The position numbers were made by a program, and so were the translations under genes. The notes under the pieces are model-generated. The model saw only the letters and a program-made list of their open reading frames with translations, was not told the DNA's origin and searched no databases. Shown here piece by piece: positions 9,501 through 17,799 of a stretch of 64,000 nt of DNA. Source of the stretch: JAEDHM01 sp964368645 (lineage in GTDB: Bacteria > Bacillota > Clostridia > Christensenellales > CAG-1252); contig CAYJBY010000012.1 in the NCBI GenBank assembly GCA_964368645.1, positions 29,877 through 93,876 of the forward strand. The letters are read 5' to 3'. The first letter of the stretch is position 1. Every line of letters begins with the position of its first letter.

Positions 9501-11557
9501 AAAACTCCGTCGCGCCACAAGGGAGCCACTATTAAGGAGCGAATGTTTTGCATAGCTAAAATCTCGCGCATATCCGCCTCCTCATCGCCCATTGCGGATA
9601 CGTCCTTGATTACCACGTACCTGTTATTGTTAAAAGCGTTGAACCAATAGCGGCATACGTCGAAGGAAACGCCCTTAAGCCGATTAATCTCGCTTTCCAC
9701 ACCCTCCGCGCAAACCTCGTAGGTGTTATCCACGGTTTGGGTTGCGTAATCAGCCTCAAAAATATACGCCCTCGCACCCTTAAAGAAGTCCATCAGCCTG
9801 TAAAGCGTGCTTCTTATCGCAATCTCGCTGTCCGTCTGTGCCAGAATATCGTGCGCCGCCACGTTGAGCATAGTCAGCTTTTCGTTAAGCCGTTTTTCCT
9901 CTGTCACGTCCGTGAAAACGGTGATTTGAACGGGAGCGTCGATACCCACCAGCTCGGTGGTGGCTTCCACCGCTTTTATCCAGCGGATATTGCCGTCGGG
10001 CTGTTTGATGCGGTACTCGAAATTCAAGCTCTTTTTTGTTTTCGCGGCTATAACCTGCGACCTGACGTACTCTCTGTCAGGCTCGTAAACCATCTTTAGG
10101 GAGTCGCCCAGTATCCTTTGCCGATACTCGTTACGGGTACAGCCGTGAATCTCGTAATACTTGTCGTTGGCGAACAGGAACTCCGTGCGCTCGTTGCGCA
10201 GAACCATAGCCGTAATGCCGTTGCCCGCGTGGTTCATAACCGTCCTAAGCTTGTCCGCCGCCTCGGCGACCTTTTGCTTGGACTCCTTGATTTCCGTAAC
10301 GTCGTTAGCCACGGAAAGCTGAACCGGCTCCTCTATGCCGAATATGTTGATAACGCTGAGGTTGTTCTGAATATACTTAACCGTTTTGTCGCGGCAAACC
10401 ACGCGGTACTCCATAGTGTACTCGCGTCCAACCTCGGTGGAAGCCTCCAACTGCCGTATTACGCGCTCCTTGTCGTCGGGGTGAATAATGGAATACTTGT
10501 CCTCGCACTCCTCGTAATACTGCTCCCGTGTATAGCCCAAAAGGTCGAAAAACTTGTCGTTGACAATGATAAATTCCTGACTGTTTTCCTTGAGAATGGT
10601 AGCTGTCACGCCGCCGTTAATATTGTCGATTATCGCCTGAAGCTGGTCGGTAAGCTCCTTTTGCTCGGTTATATCGGTGACTACCGAGGTGATAACATCG
10701 TCGCCGTAGCCTGCCATCTGCATCATTGAGGCGTTGACTCTAAGATACGCCAGTCTGCCGTCGCGCTTTCTTATGCGGTAGTCGATAATAGTAGGCTTGC
10801 GGTCGGCTTTCAGCTTCTTGACCTTAGCCATAACCATACCGAAATCCTCGGGCACGATTAGGCTCAAAACGTCCAGACGAGTTGCCATTGCCTCTTCCTT
10901 GGTGTAGCCGTAAAGGTCAAAATAACGGTCGTTGTTAAAGACGAACTGGGAGGTGCCGTTATCGAAAATCTGTATTGCGGACACGCCGCCGTTGATGTTG
11001 CTCATAATGATTTGCAACAGCTGTGCGTTCTCGTTTTCTTTGCGCTCCGCGTCGATTCGCTTTTGCTCCGCCACGCGCTGTTCGGTCATATTGACGATTA
11101 CGCAGTAGAACAGGAACCTCTCCCCGGTCTTGGCAATAACCCTTACCGTGGAGCGGATATACTCCACGTTACTGGAATCGTTTTTGTCCGTCAAAACCAG
11201 TACGCAGTTGGACTCTCGTCCTGTGGCGATTGCCTTTTCGATATTCTCGAAAAGCTTGATTTCGTTCTCGATATCCAACCGCTTAAGGGGAGTTTGAGCG
11301 TCGGAAAGCTCCGCGCAGTCCTCCTTGAAAATGCCCAACTCCTTGGAATACTGCTCGTTGACTCTCAAAAGCTCCATTTCGCCGTTGTGGTACTCGAAAA
11401 TACACGCGCCGCCTACGTAGCTGTTGAAAATCAGCGTTTCCATAGATTTAGGGTTCCAGAACTCGTTGTTGTCTAAGGTGCGCAGGGTTTCCAGTCTGCT
11501 GAGCTTAACTTCCTTGGCAGAGGAAAAAAGCAGCTTTTCGTACTCGTTAAGGGGCAT
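6572..11557 (-). CDS. Distal part of giant c-di-GMP protein: EAL tail, about ten PAS, GAF, GGDEF
   Basis: These 1661 codons are the in-frame continuation of the open frame at 11630-13168, separated from it by one TAA. The first residues, MPLNEYEKLL, are the end of an EAL domain, and no ribosome site precedes this ATG, so it is not an independent start. Then come four PAS-type domains (about 35-560), a GAF domain (about 560-735), six more PAS-type domains (to about 1500) and a C-terminal GGDEF. PAS boundaries are marked by recurring DITEQKE-like joints. The diguanylate cyclase motif GGDEF (1578-1582) is intact, with an RHSD inhibitory site five residues before it, so it should make c-di-GMP with product inhibition. 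No membrane segments are seen, so the sensing is cytoplasmic. Confidence 0.85.
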   Translation of the reverse strand: MPLNEYEKLLFSSAKEVKLSRLETLRTLDNNEFWNPKSMETLIFNSYVGGACIFEYHNGEMELLRVNEQYSKELGIFKEDCAELSDAQTPLKRLDIENEIKLFENIEKAIATGRESNCVLVLTDKNDSSNVEYIRSTVRVIAKTGERFLFYCVIVNMTEQRVAEQKRIDAERKENENAQLLQIIMSNINGGVSAIQIFDNGTSQFVFNNDRYFDLYGYTKEEAMATRLDVLSLIVPEDFGMVMAKVKKLKADRKPTIIDYRIRKRDGRLAYLRVNASMMQMAGYGDDVITSVVTDITEQKELTDQLQAIIDNINGGVTATILKENSQEFIIVNDKFFDLLGYTREQYYEECEDKYSIIHPDDKERVIRQLEASTEVGREYTMEYRVVCRDKTVKYIQNNLSVINIFGIEEPVQLSVANDVTEIKESKQKVAEAADKLRTVMNHAGNGITAMVLRNERTEFLFANDKYYEIHGCTRNEYRQRILGDSLKMVYEPDREYVRSQVIAAKTKKSLNFEYRIKQPDGNIRWIKAVEATTELVGIDAPVQITVFTDVTEEKRLNEKLTMLNVAAHDILAQTDSEIAIRSTLYRLMDFFKGARAYIFEADYATQTVDNTYEVCAEGVESEINRLKGVSFDVCRYWFNAFNNNRYVVIKDVSAMGDEEADMREILAMQNIRSLIVAPLWRDGVLIGYSGIDNPTDELNSLDNLMAFGDYLAVLLTRRDLNRKIKHDSEAMKQLIDDTPGGFCRMRIKNGEAPCIVTVNEGFCNMLDLSVDEVMANYGKDITSCITAIDSDGGADFGTEKESGTQFTVKCRLLRKDGSGPNVMIFGRYVMDEDGGLYLNTYFTDITDQSHAEEQQKRLLDNLPCGAALYETDGITVNSVHINKKYWELVGREPTDYSSNSGKTIFDVIHKDEIPLLFNEINDAIKQKRNVRIEVRILCGDGNYKTFRIIANVIKQASGKYAFYTTYEALTDNMLTVQEMLPVALSTMLSMSGDLSYVKDRELHYICCSQSLARFLSVKDARELVGKTDKELFGEKIAAEFEEDDLTILRTKGAITDRIEKVPAADGSVRLIDTCKYPIMDSSGDVVGIYGVSRDVTMQREKESQLELLTASIPGGLAAYSVIGNDIKMLYFNDGYYTYSGYTREEYLQMIAKDSLALIHPDDRQLVRDVIKNMIGSGEKNNTQSCVYRCVTKSGAERWMSIKGALTKLDGDDYVLNVVQFDITEQKEVENNLRRSEEEYRIATLHIGSMIGRYDVATRTLHWAPDIAKRMNQPECMKDVPNSSLRLGLISADTQAAYEGFYEDIINGVKDGTVVFQKQLPSGWRWVSAHYTTIFGENGKPSTAIISVVDVTEEQQKEAIYKKWRQTLQEKDKRLYTLYRCNLNKNIVSSEVEGELFDNDTSKFRGLDSGSKLFAQLCVTEEDKEKYLSFMSADGLLANYYRGTRSSSIDFRCKLNDDVRWVRLSAELVAYPNSTEIEAYLMFEDVNDAKLRELMVKEQSETYSLTGVYNRKTFVENLENIVKTSASGSQHAFMMLDVDAFKHINDSLGHQAGDAVLMDISKSVQSVLRHSDLVGRMGGDEFFIFIQNVGNRTFIAQKAEQICGIVRKKLKDNITVSASIGIACFPNDGAEFQTLYEKADKALYYVKKHNKDGYAFFDELE

Positions 11558-11629
11558 CGGCTTGGCGTAATAAAAACCCTGTATGTAATAACAGCCGATG
11601 GACTTAAGATAGTCCGCCTGCTCCGCGCT

Positions 11630-11632
11630 TTA
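11630..11632 (-). other. In-frame TAA inside the EAL domain of the c-di-GMP gene
   Basis: The codon following GAG-GGC-GTG is TAA where family members have GAA or GAG. One G-to-T change explains it. The frame is preserved on both sides for more than 500 and 1600 codons, without other stops or frameshifts. Confidence 0.8.
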
Positions 11633-13168
11633 CACGCCCTCCGCGATAACCGCCATTCCGAGCCACTTCGCCATACGGACGACCGACTCTATGATATTGC
11701 CGCTTCGCTGTGAGTTGGTGGTGTTTTCAAAAAACTTCATATCCAGTTTTAGGATTGAAGCAGGAACGTCCTTCAAGGTGTTAAGGGAAGAGTAACCGCT
11801 GCCGAAATCGTCGATTTCCACGGTAAAGCCCAGTTTTATCATCTCGTCAACCTTGGCGATTATCTGTCCGCTTCCCTCGGAAAACGCCGACTCCGTAACC
11901 TCTAACCTAATCAGGTCGTAGGGAATGGCGTACTTGTTGACGATACCCGTCAGCACGGGAATAAAATGCTGATGGAAAAGGTCGCGGCGCGATATATTAA
12001 CGGATATCGGTAAGGGCGTTTTGCCGCTGTCCAGCCACCCTCTTATACGGGCGCAGACCTGCTCCCACACGTACTGATCCAGCTCGTATATAAAGCCGTT
12101 GCGCTCGAATACGGGGATAAACTCCCCGGGGGATATAAGCTTGCCGTTCTTCCGCCACCTGACAAGTGCCTCCGCGCCTATCATTGCACCGGAGTTGTGA
12201 TTGTACTGGGGCTGGAACCAAACCTCGAACTCTTTTGCGGCAAGCGCGGACGACATATCGGTGACTATCTGCTGCTCGCGCACCAGCTTAAGGCGCATAT
12301 TCTCGTCGTAGTCGGTCACGTAGGTGTCGTATCTGCCCTTGATGGTTTCGGCGGCGAGAGTCGCCCTGTCGTACATTGCGCTGATGGACATTTCCAAATC
12401 GCAAACCACGTACCTGCCTATATGCACGCGAATGTTATGGTTGATACAGGACGGAGAAGTCGCGCGGCGGTGAACCTCCTTGGTTGCGGCGGTGTCCTTA
12501 AGCTTGGCAGGGTACATAACGCCGAATTTATCCGCCATAAAACGGCACGCCAAGCCGCCGTACTCCACAACGAAATTGTTAAGGCTTTCGGCAACGTGCT
12601 GTAATACCTCGTCACCCTTTTGGGTGCCGTACTGGTCGTTGATTATCTTAAAATTATCCACGTCGATGCAGGAAAGGACGTAATAGCCGCTTTCGTGCTG
12701 TTTTATCAGTTTTTCCGCCTCGGCAAAGAACGCCTCGCGGTTAAAAAGTCCAGTCAGCCTGTCCTGCCATAAGGTGTTGCCTGCGCCCATCGCATCTCTT
12801 AAACGTATGGCGTTGCTTACCGTCCGCAGTAAAACCTCTTTTGACATAGACCGCTCGACAAAGCCGTTCGCGCCTAATTCAAGAGCCTTTCCCCATATTT
12901 TCTTATCTGCTATATCCACAGCCACGATAACGGGTATTTGAGAGAAAAGCGCGTCCTGCCGAATGGTATTCAAAAGAGAATAGGCTTCCTCGCCGTCCTT
13001 TTCCACCAACAAAAGCAGGGCGGAAATCGTCCTGTAACAATCCCCCAGACAGCTGATAACTGACTTGTAATCGGCAACGAACATAAGGGCGTACTCTTTT
13101 TGCAAAGCGGCTGTTAGTGCCGATTTTTTCTTTCCGTCTTGACCTACGATTAAAATGTTTCTTTTCAT
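11630..13168 (-). CDS. Proximal part of giant c-di-GMP protein: REC-like, degenerate GGDEF, EAL (truncated by TAA)
   Basis: These 512 residues have a receiver-like domain (1-120) that lacks the phosphoacceptor aspartate: the strand-3 position reads LLLLVEKDG. Then comes a GGDEF domain (about 135-290) with the signature degraded to MADKF, so it is inactive as a cyclase. The EAL phosphodiesterase domain starts near 300. EAL catalytic elements are present: AEAL (332-335), N391, E426, DDFGSGYSS (453-461) and K474. The frame ends at EGV, exactly where the conserved Glu of EGVE should stand. Translation past the TAA gives SAEQADYLKSIGC then YYIQGFYYAKPMPL, a perfect EAL ending. The intact gene would be about 2198 codons (13168 to 6572). 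Confidence 0.85.
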   Translation of the reverse strand: MKRNILIVGQDGKKKSALTAALQKEYALMFVADYKSVISCLGDCYRTISALLLLVEKDGEEAYSLLNTIRQDALFSQIPVIVAVDIADKKIWGKALELGANGFVERSMSKEVLLRTVSNAIRLRDAMGAGNTLWQDRLTGLFNREAFFAEAEKLIKQHESGYYVLSCIDVDNFKIINDQYGTQKGDEVLQHVAESLNNFVVEYGGLACRFMADKFGVMYPAKLKDTAATKEVHRRATSPSCINHNIRVHIGRYVVCDLEMSISAMYDRATLAAETIKGRYDTYVTDYDENMRLKLVREQQIVTDMSSALAAKEFEVWFQPQYNHNSGAMIGAEALVRWRKNGKLISPGEFIPVFERNGFIYELDQYVWEQVCARIRGWLDSGKTPLPISVNISRRDLFHQHFIPVLTGIVNKYAIPYDLIRLEVTESAFSEGSGQIIAKVDEMIKLGFTVEIDDFGSGYSSLNTLKDVPASILKLDMKFFENTTNSQRSGNIIESVVRMAKWLGMAVIAEGV

Positions 13169-13661
13169 AGCCGATGCTCCCGATAATATTTGAATTGCCC
13201 TTATTAATAACGCTTTTTTGCCGCCGATAACCGATTCGCCGAACGCAACTTCTTACGTCCGATTTTAACATTAGACCGCCGCCTTTTGGTAAATCCGCGT
13301 GTTCCGATTAGGTAATTCTCTGTCCGATTAGGTTAATCCTCTTAGGCTTTCGCTAATCCTTGTATCCGATTGGATTATGGGGTTAGCTCTTCCTCTGATA
13401 AAGAATACGCACAAAATACCGCGGCTTTGGCAACGTATGTAAGAATTATAACATATATTTGTAAAAAAAAGTATATGGGTATAAATAATATAGCCTTTTT
13501 TCGATAAAAAAATTGCGGCTTTTTGCCGCTTTTACATTAATCTAACTCGGTTTTGTCGGCTTGTCGGTTATCACCGCGACAGGAGTTTCGCCCTTTCTGC
13601 CGTTTAGCCCTGTTACCTGTCCGTCTTTTCCGAAACTGTTTCGCCGTCGATACGTATCGAA
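13169..13661. other. Spacer with degenerate repeats and one terminator
   Basis: No gene is visible. Bases 13260-13400 hold repeated TCCGATTAGG words. The part nearest 13168 is the leader of the c-di-GMP gene. A minus-strand terminator for the tup operon lies at 13505-13530. Confidence 0.6.
13505..13530 (-). terminator. Rho-independent terminator of the tupABC operon
   Basis: On the minus strand a GCGGC-AAAAA-GCCGC hairpin is followed by AATTTTTTT. Confidence 0.75.
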
Positions 13662-14330
13662 TTAGCCGTTAAAATTGATAAAAGCCCGTGCTTCCGCCGT
13701 TTGGGGATTATTCAAAAGCTCTTGCGGCGTTCCCCTTTCGGTTAGCTTGCCGTGACTGAAAAAAAGGATTTCGTCCGCAAGCTGTTCCGCCTGCTTAAAC
13801 GAGTGAGTTACCATTATCACCGTGTTGCCGTTCCTTTGGTGTTCGCGTTTGAGCAAATCCACCGCTAAGGTCGCCTGCTCCACGTCCATTGCCGCTGTCG
13901 GCTCGTCCAAAAGTAGCGTGTTGCTCAAGGACATAAGGGTTCGCGCCAACGCCACGCGCTGTGTTTCGCCGCCTGATAGTCTTGCGGCGTTCTTTGTCAG
14001 CAAATCCTCCAAACCCAAGCAATGCGCCAGATAAAGTCCGCGCTGTTTTGCCGCGGAGCGGTTCATACCGCCGCAGGCTAACATAATGTTGCGCTTGACG
14101 GAAAGGGAAAAGGCATATACGCTTTGGGGCATATACGCAAAGGTGTGTCCCTCTGCCTTGACTTGCTTGACGTCCGCCTTAAGCTGACTGTCCAAAAGCC
14201 GCAGAAGGGTGGATTTTCCACTGCCGTTCGCGCCGATAATCGCGTAAAACTTCCCCTCTTCAAGGGTAAGTCGGTCAACGGAAAGCACCGTTTTTTTGCC
14301 GTAAGTTTTCGTGGCGGTTATCTCAATCAT
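13662..14330 (-). CDS. tupC: Tungstate/molybdate ABC transporter ATP-binding protein
   Basis: This 222-residue ATPase energises oxyanion import. Walker A is GANGSGKST (33-41), the Q-loop glutamine is in YMPQS (about 66-70), the ABC signature LSGGETQ is at 118-124, Walker B LLLDEPT at 139-145, and the switch histidine in MVTHS. It is shorter than ModC and lacks a C-terminal TOBE/Mop domain, which fits TupC-type transporters. Its start overlaps the permease stop by four bases, so the two are translationally coupled. It is the last gene of tupA-tupB-tupC. Confidence 0.88.
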   Translation of the reverse strand: MIEITATKTYGKKTVLSVDRLTLEEGKFYAIIGANGSGKSTLLRLLDSQLKADVKQVKAEGHTFAYMPQSVYAFSLSVKRNIMLACGGMNRSAAKQRGLYLAHCLGLEDLLTKNAARLSGGETQRVALARTLMSLSNTLLLDEPTAAMDVEQATLAVDLLKREHQRNGNTVIMVTHSFKQAEQLADEILFFSHGKLTERGTPQELLNNPQTAEARAFINFNG

Positions 14331-15019
14331 TTTTTCTTTTTCAACCCCAGCTGCAACAAAGCCGCAACGCAGTTGACTCCCAAGGATATAAGTAGCAATA
14401 TAAAGCCCAACGCCACCGCCATCGAAAAATCGCCTGTGTTGTAGTTAAGCGCAATAGCCGTGGTCATTACTCTCGTTTTGTACAGTATGTTGCCGCCTAC
14501 TATCTGCACCGCGCCCACCTCGGATATCGCTCTGGCGAACGCGAACAGATAAACGGCAATAAGCTGATACTTGCTTTCGTTCATCGTAAGGAAAAGTTTT
14601 TTGACGGGATTGACTCTCAAGCCCTTAAGCGTGGGGCGCATACCGTCGATTATCGGGGAAATCGCCGTTTCCGTCATACCTGCGACAATGGGCGTGATTA
14701 AAACTATTTGCGCAATAATCATCAGCTCCACCGAATATATCAGCCGCAGACTGCCGAAAGGCCCCGTTCCCGAAAAAAGTATATATACAAAAATGCCTAC
14801 CACCACAGGCGGTAAGCCCATAAGCGTACGCAACACCGTAACGACCACCCTTTTGCCGGGGAACTCGTTATAAGCGACTATCAGCCCGATAAGCGCTCCG
14901 AGAAGGAGCGCGATTATCGAGCTGGTAAACGCCATTTTCAGCGTTGTATTAACTATGTTCTCAAGCATAGGATCGTTAGAACCCATTAGCTCAAGAGCAC
15001 GCTGCCACGCTATTTTCAT
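14327..15019 (-). CDS. tupB: Tungstate/molybdate ABC transporter permease
   Basis: This 230-residue inner-membrane permease has about five to six hydrophobic helices. Its binding-protein-dependent transport signature lies around TETAISPIIDGMRPTLKGL, the EAA-like loop that contacts the ATPase; FARAISEVGAVQIVGG near residue 165 is typical of the TupB/ModB family. It lies ten bases after the tupA stop and overlaps tupC by four bases. Confidence 0.88.
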   Translation of the reverse strand: MKIAWQRALELMGSNDPMLENIVNTTLKMAFTSSIIALLLGALIGLIVAYNEFPGKRVVVTVLRTLMGLPPVVVGIFVYILFSGTGPFGSLRLIYSVELMIIAQIVLITPIVAGMTETAISPIIDGMRPTLKGLRVNPVKKLFLTMNESKYQLIAVYLFAFARAISEVGAVQIVGGNILYKTRVMTTAIALNYNTGDFSMAVALGFILLLISLGVNCVAALLQLGLKKKK

Positions 15020-15029
15020 CAGTTAATTA

Positions 15030-16034
15030 TTACGCAAGGTATCCGTCCATTAGGGTGAACAGGTTGCCGCCGTACTTCGTGGTGCCGTAGAAGGCGATGA
15101 GAGCCTTGGCGTGCTCGCTTGTCATCCAATTAACGAAAATGTCTGCCGCCGCGGTGTCGATTTTCACGGTGCCGGCAGGAAGTGCGGTGCCGTCAACAGA
15201 GCTGACAAAGGGAGCGTCAGCCTTGACAGCCAGCATAGAGTAAGTGTTCTTCAGGCTGTTGTCCTGCTCGTACTTAATCTCCAGACCGGGGAGCTTGTCG
15301 CCGGTGGGATCGTTTTTGTAGGAGAGGAAAGTCGCCTTGTCGGTTAAGCAGTAAGCACCCTTTTCGTTAGCCATAGTTAAGCACGCGCCCATACCCTGAC
15401 CTGCGGAAATGTACCAACCCGTGGGGTTCTCTGTGGTATTCAAGATAGCCGCGGGGATGTCGGCAACCTTATTGTTGGTAAGACCAACGGAAGTCGGCCA
15501 TAAAGTCCATTCCTTGTTGTGGGTGCCGCTCTGGTCGCCGCGGGATACGAACAGTGACTTGTTAGATGCGATAGCCGCAAAAGCGTCCTTAACCGTAGCA
15601 GCGGAAGCCGCGTCGGCAGGATCGGCGGTAGGTCCGACAAGTACGAAATAGTTGTACATAAAGGAAATACGCTCGGCGGTATATCCTTCAACCTTACGGG
15701 CAAAGCCTGCGGTCACAAAAGCCTCTTCGGAGGACTTGCTGTGAACTAGGATAACGTCCGCGTTGCCGTACTGCGCCGCCTTAATAGCCGCGCCGGTGCC
15801 GGCGGAAGCAATCTCCCAGTCATAGCCTGTATCCGCCTTGAAATAAGGCTGTAAATACGCCATCAGTCCGCTGTCGTTGACGGAAGTCGTGGTAGAAATA
15901 CGAACAACCTTAGCGGCAGGGGTTTCGACGTTGTCATTGTCGTCACAGGCGACAAAGGCAAACGCGCTGACTGCAATGACCGCTACGAGAGCTAAAGCCA
16001 TAGCAAGAGTAAGTAGTTTGGTTCCTCTTCTCAT
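15030..16034 (-). CDS. tupA: Tungstate-binding lipoprotein TupA
   Basis: This 334-residue solute-binding protein has a signal sequence ending in a lipobox (FVAC, Cys30), so it should be lipid-anchored outside the membrane. The mature protein begins with STTTSVNDSGL near residue 48 and continues with ASAGTGAAIKAAQYGNADV and VLVHSKSSEEAF, the pattern of TupA tungstate receptors rather than ModA or WtpA. I chose the ATG at 16034 because GGAAAGGAG precedes it. The longer frame to 16115 reads through the structured leader. Specificity for tungstate over molybdate is inferred from family similarity. The pterin-cofactor operon at 49-55 kb is the logical consumer. Confidence 0.87.
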   Translation of the reverse strand: MRRGTKLLTLAMALALVAVIAVSAFAFVACDDNDNVETPAAKVVRISTTTSVNDSGLMAYLQPYFKADTGYDWEIASAGTGAAIKAAQYGNADVILVHSKSSEEAFVTAGFARKVEGYTAERISFMYNYFVLVGPTADPADAASAATVKDAFAAIASNKSLFVSRGDQSGTHNKEWTLWPTSVGLTNNKVADIPAAILNTTENPTGWYISAGQGMGACLTMANEKGAYCLTDKATFLSYKNDPTGDKLPGLEIKYEQDNSLKNTYSMLAVKADAPFVSSVDGTALPAGTVKIDTAAADIFVNWMTSEHAKALIAFYGTTKYGGNLFTLMDGYLA

Positions 16035-16147
16035 AATCTCTCCTTTCCATAACGGGAGGCACCGCTGTTTCCGGCGATACCCTGTTCCTCGTTCCGTAGC
16101 GATAGCCTTAGGCAACGGGAATCGGATATGGTTATATAATTGTGGTG
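16035..16147 (-). ncRNA. Structured leader of tupA, candidate Moco/Tuco-type riboswitch
   Basis: The transcript from the promoter at 16153-16181 would start with about 110 nt of foldable RNA. An eight-pair helix GGTATCGC / GCGGTGCC (plus-strand positions 16074-16081 with 16058-16065) closes the loop CGGAAACA. An outer helix pairs AACG-AGG with CCT-CC-CGTT, and a third pairs CCGT with ACGG around GCCTAAGGC. The last helix ends close to the GGAAAGGAG ribosome site. From memory the layout and words resemble the Moco/Tuco riboswitch, and the oxyanion transporter gene is a fitting target, but I could not run a covariance model. Confidence 0.5.
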
Positions 16148-16152
16148 CTACA

Positions 16153-16181
16153 ATTATAGCATAAAAAAACAGTCATTTCAA
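16153..16181 (-). promoter_or_regulatory. Sigma-A promoter of tupABC
   Basis: On the minus strand: TTGAAA, 17 bases, TATAAT. Confidence 0.75.
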
Positions 16182-16261
16182 CCCATTTTCGGATATGAAA
16201 GACCGTTTGTATCAGTTAAGAATAAAAATCTTCTGCCGTTGTCCTAAGCAACGGATTTTGC

Positions 16262-16361
16262 NNNNNNNNNNNNNNNNNNNNNNNNNNNNNNNNNNNNNNN
16301 NNNNNNNNNNNNNNNNNNNNNNNNNNNNNNNNNNNNNNNNNNNNNNNNNNNNNNNNNNNNN
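16262..16361. other. Assembly gap (100 N)
   Basis: Exactly 100 undetermined bases, a conventional scaffold-gap length. The true spacing is unknown. Confidence 0.98.
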
Positions 16362-16719
16362 TTACGGATTGCACCAAGTTATAGATTACGCTAAGTAGTA
16401 GATACACTGTTGTTGGATATATGTTGGTGTTAAGTAAACGCTGTTGTTGGATATACTCTCTATTAGCGGTACGACACGTTATCGACTACAGTTTAATTAC
16501 GGATTGCACCAAGTTATAGATTACGCTAAGTAGTAGATACACTGTTGTTGGCTACGGCTCTGTTAGAGATTACGGCGCGTTATCGGCTACAGATGGATTA
16601 TGGATTACGCTCAATTGTGGATTATGCTAAGTTGTAGATACTCGGTTAGAAAACAGAGTTTGATTTTGGCGATAAATCACCGGATTACAGACATATATGC
16701 TGTATCAATCAAAACGGGA
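16362..16719. repeat. 55-bp direct repeat in spacer next to the gap
   Basis: Bases 16362-16416 and 16497-16551 are identical over 55 bp (beginning TTACGGATTGCACCAAG). Between and after them lie shorter related words (GGATTACGCT, GTAGATAC, TGTTGTTGG). I see no gene. The first copy starts at the gap edge, so the repeat probably broke the assembly. Confidence 0.85.
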
Positions 16720-17799
16720 TTATGACGTAGCTTCCGAGCTTTTTGCAATCGCTTTCAAGCCTTTTTCGTAGCTTTTGTTAAGCGCGGACACAAACCTTTC
16801 CTTGGTGTAAAAGCCGTTGCGGTTAAACCTTTTGAGAGAGAGCAAGTCTTCCGCCTCGCCACGATTTATCAAATTAACTCCATCCGCGCAGTTAAGCAGG
16901 ATTTTGAAGCCCAATTCGGAAAGAGTTGCCCTTGCCACCTTGTTGTATCTGCCGAAGGGATAGGCAAAAACCAAGCATTGCTCTCCCGTAATCTCCGTCA
17001 GCTTGCCGTTGAGCCGTCCCACGTCCTCGCGGATTTTTGCCGCGTAGATTTCGTCCGATTCCCCTTTTAGCCTACCTACACCGAAACGCGGAGAGTACTT
17101 GTGCATATTGTAGGTGTGGTTGCCAATTTCGAAAACGCCGCTTTCCTTTAGCTCCCTTATGTCCTCCCAAGTAAGATATGAGTAATTGGGATTATGACAA
17201 TCTCCCGATACCGAGGTGTAATCGCAAAAACCGCCTATGACGTTAATTACCGCGGTATATCCGTACTTTTTTAATAAGGGAAGCGCGTAATACAGGTTGT
17301 TGTAATGACCGTCGTCAAAGGTTATCAGCAAGGGCTTATCGGGCAGGCTATCCGTGCCCTCGCCGTAGCTTACAAGCTGTTTCGCCGTTACGGTTGCGTA
17401 GCCTAACGCCTTGTACGCCGCCAAATCCCCCTCAAACTGCTCGGGGGAAACGATATACTCGCTTTTGCGACTTTTCAAAACGCTGTGATACATTACCACC
17501 GTCAAAACCCGTTGTTCTGCTACGTTTTCTCCCTGTTCTCCGAACTTTTTTAGGTCGTTGTCGGCAGTTAAGTCCTCGCCGAGTGCCGCTTTTTGTACGG
17601 CGTCCGACAGGCTGCTATTCGACAAGCCCCTATCCGATAAGCCGCTTTCGGTCGGCTCGAAACCCTGCCCCCTGCTGTAACTCCCCTTTCCGCTTTCCGC
17701 GCCAACCACGCCCAGAAGGTAAGAAGTTACGGATATGACTAGACTTATTAATATTCCCAAACAAAAAAACAAGCGTCTTCGCATAACCTTATTATGCAA
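16720..17799 (-). CDS. Membrane-anchored polysaccharide deacetylase
   Basis: This 359-residue protein starts with a hydrophobic segment (about residues 10-33) that would act as a signal anchor, then a Ser/Gly-rich linker and a NodB-type deacetylase domain from about residue 98. The metal-binding motif TFDDGH (160-165) and HTYNMH (228-233) are present, as is FAYPFGRYN later. The family removes N-acetyl groups from peptidoglycan or other wall glycans outside the cell. The TTG at 17799 has AAAGGGG upstream at good distance; the alternative ATG at 17784 has AAGG only about two bases away. It stands alone between two repetitive spacers. Confidence 0.87.
   Translation of the reverse strand: MHNKVMRRRLFFCLGILISLVISVTSYLLGVVGAESGKGSYSRGQGFEPTESGLSDRGLSNSSLSDAVQKAALGEDLTADNDLKKFGEQGENVAEQRVLTVVMYHSVLKSRKSEYIVSPEQFEGDLAAYKALGYATVTAKQLVSYGEGTDSLPDKPLLITFDDGHYNNLYYALPLLKKYGYTAVINVIGGFCDYTSVSGDCHNPNYSYLTWEDIRELKESGVFEIGNHTYNMHKYSPRFGVGRLKGESDEIYAAKIREDVGRLNGKLTEITGEQCLVFAYPFGRYNKVARATLSELGFKILLNCADGVNLINRGEAEDLLSLKRFNRNGFYTKERFVSALNKSYEKGLKAIAKSSEATS

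Noticed and set aside
11557..11557. Independent gene starting at the ATG at 11557
   Set aside because: Its first residues are the end of an EAL domain, with no ribosome site or promoter; it is the continuation of the upstream frame.
16195..16407. Open frames crossing the first N gap
   Set aside because: They consist mostly of undetermined codons.
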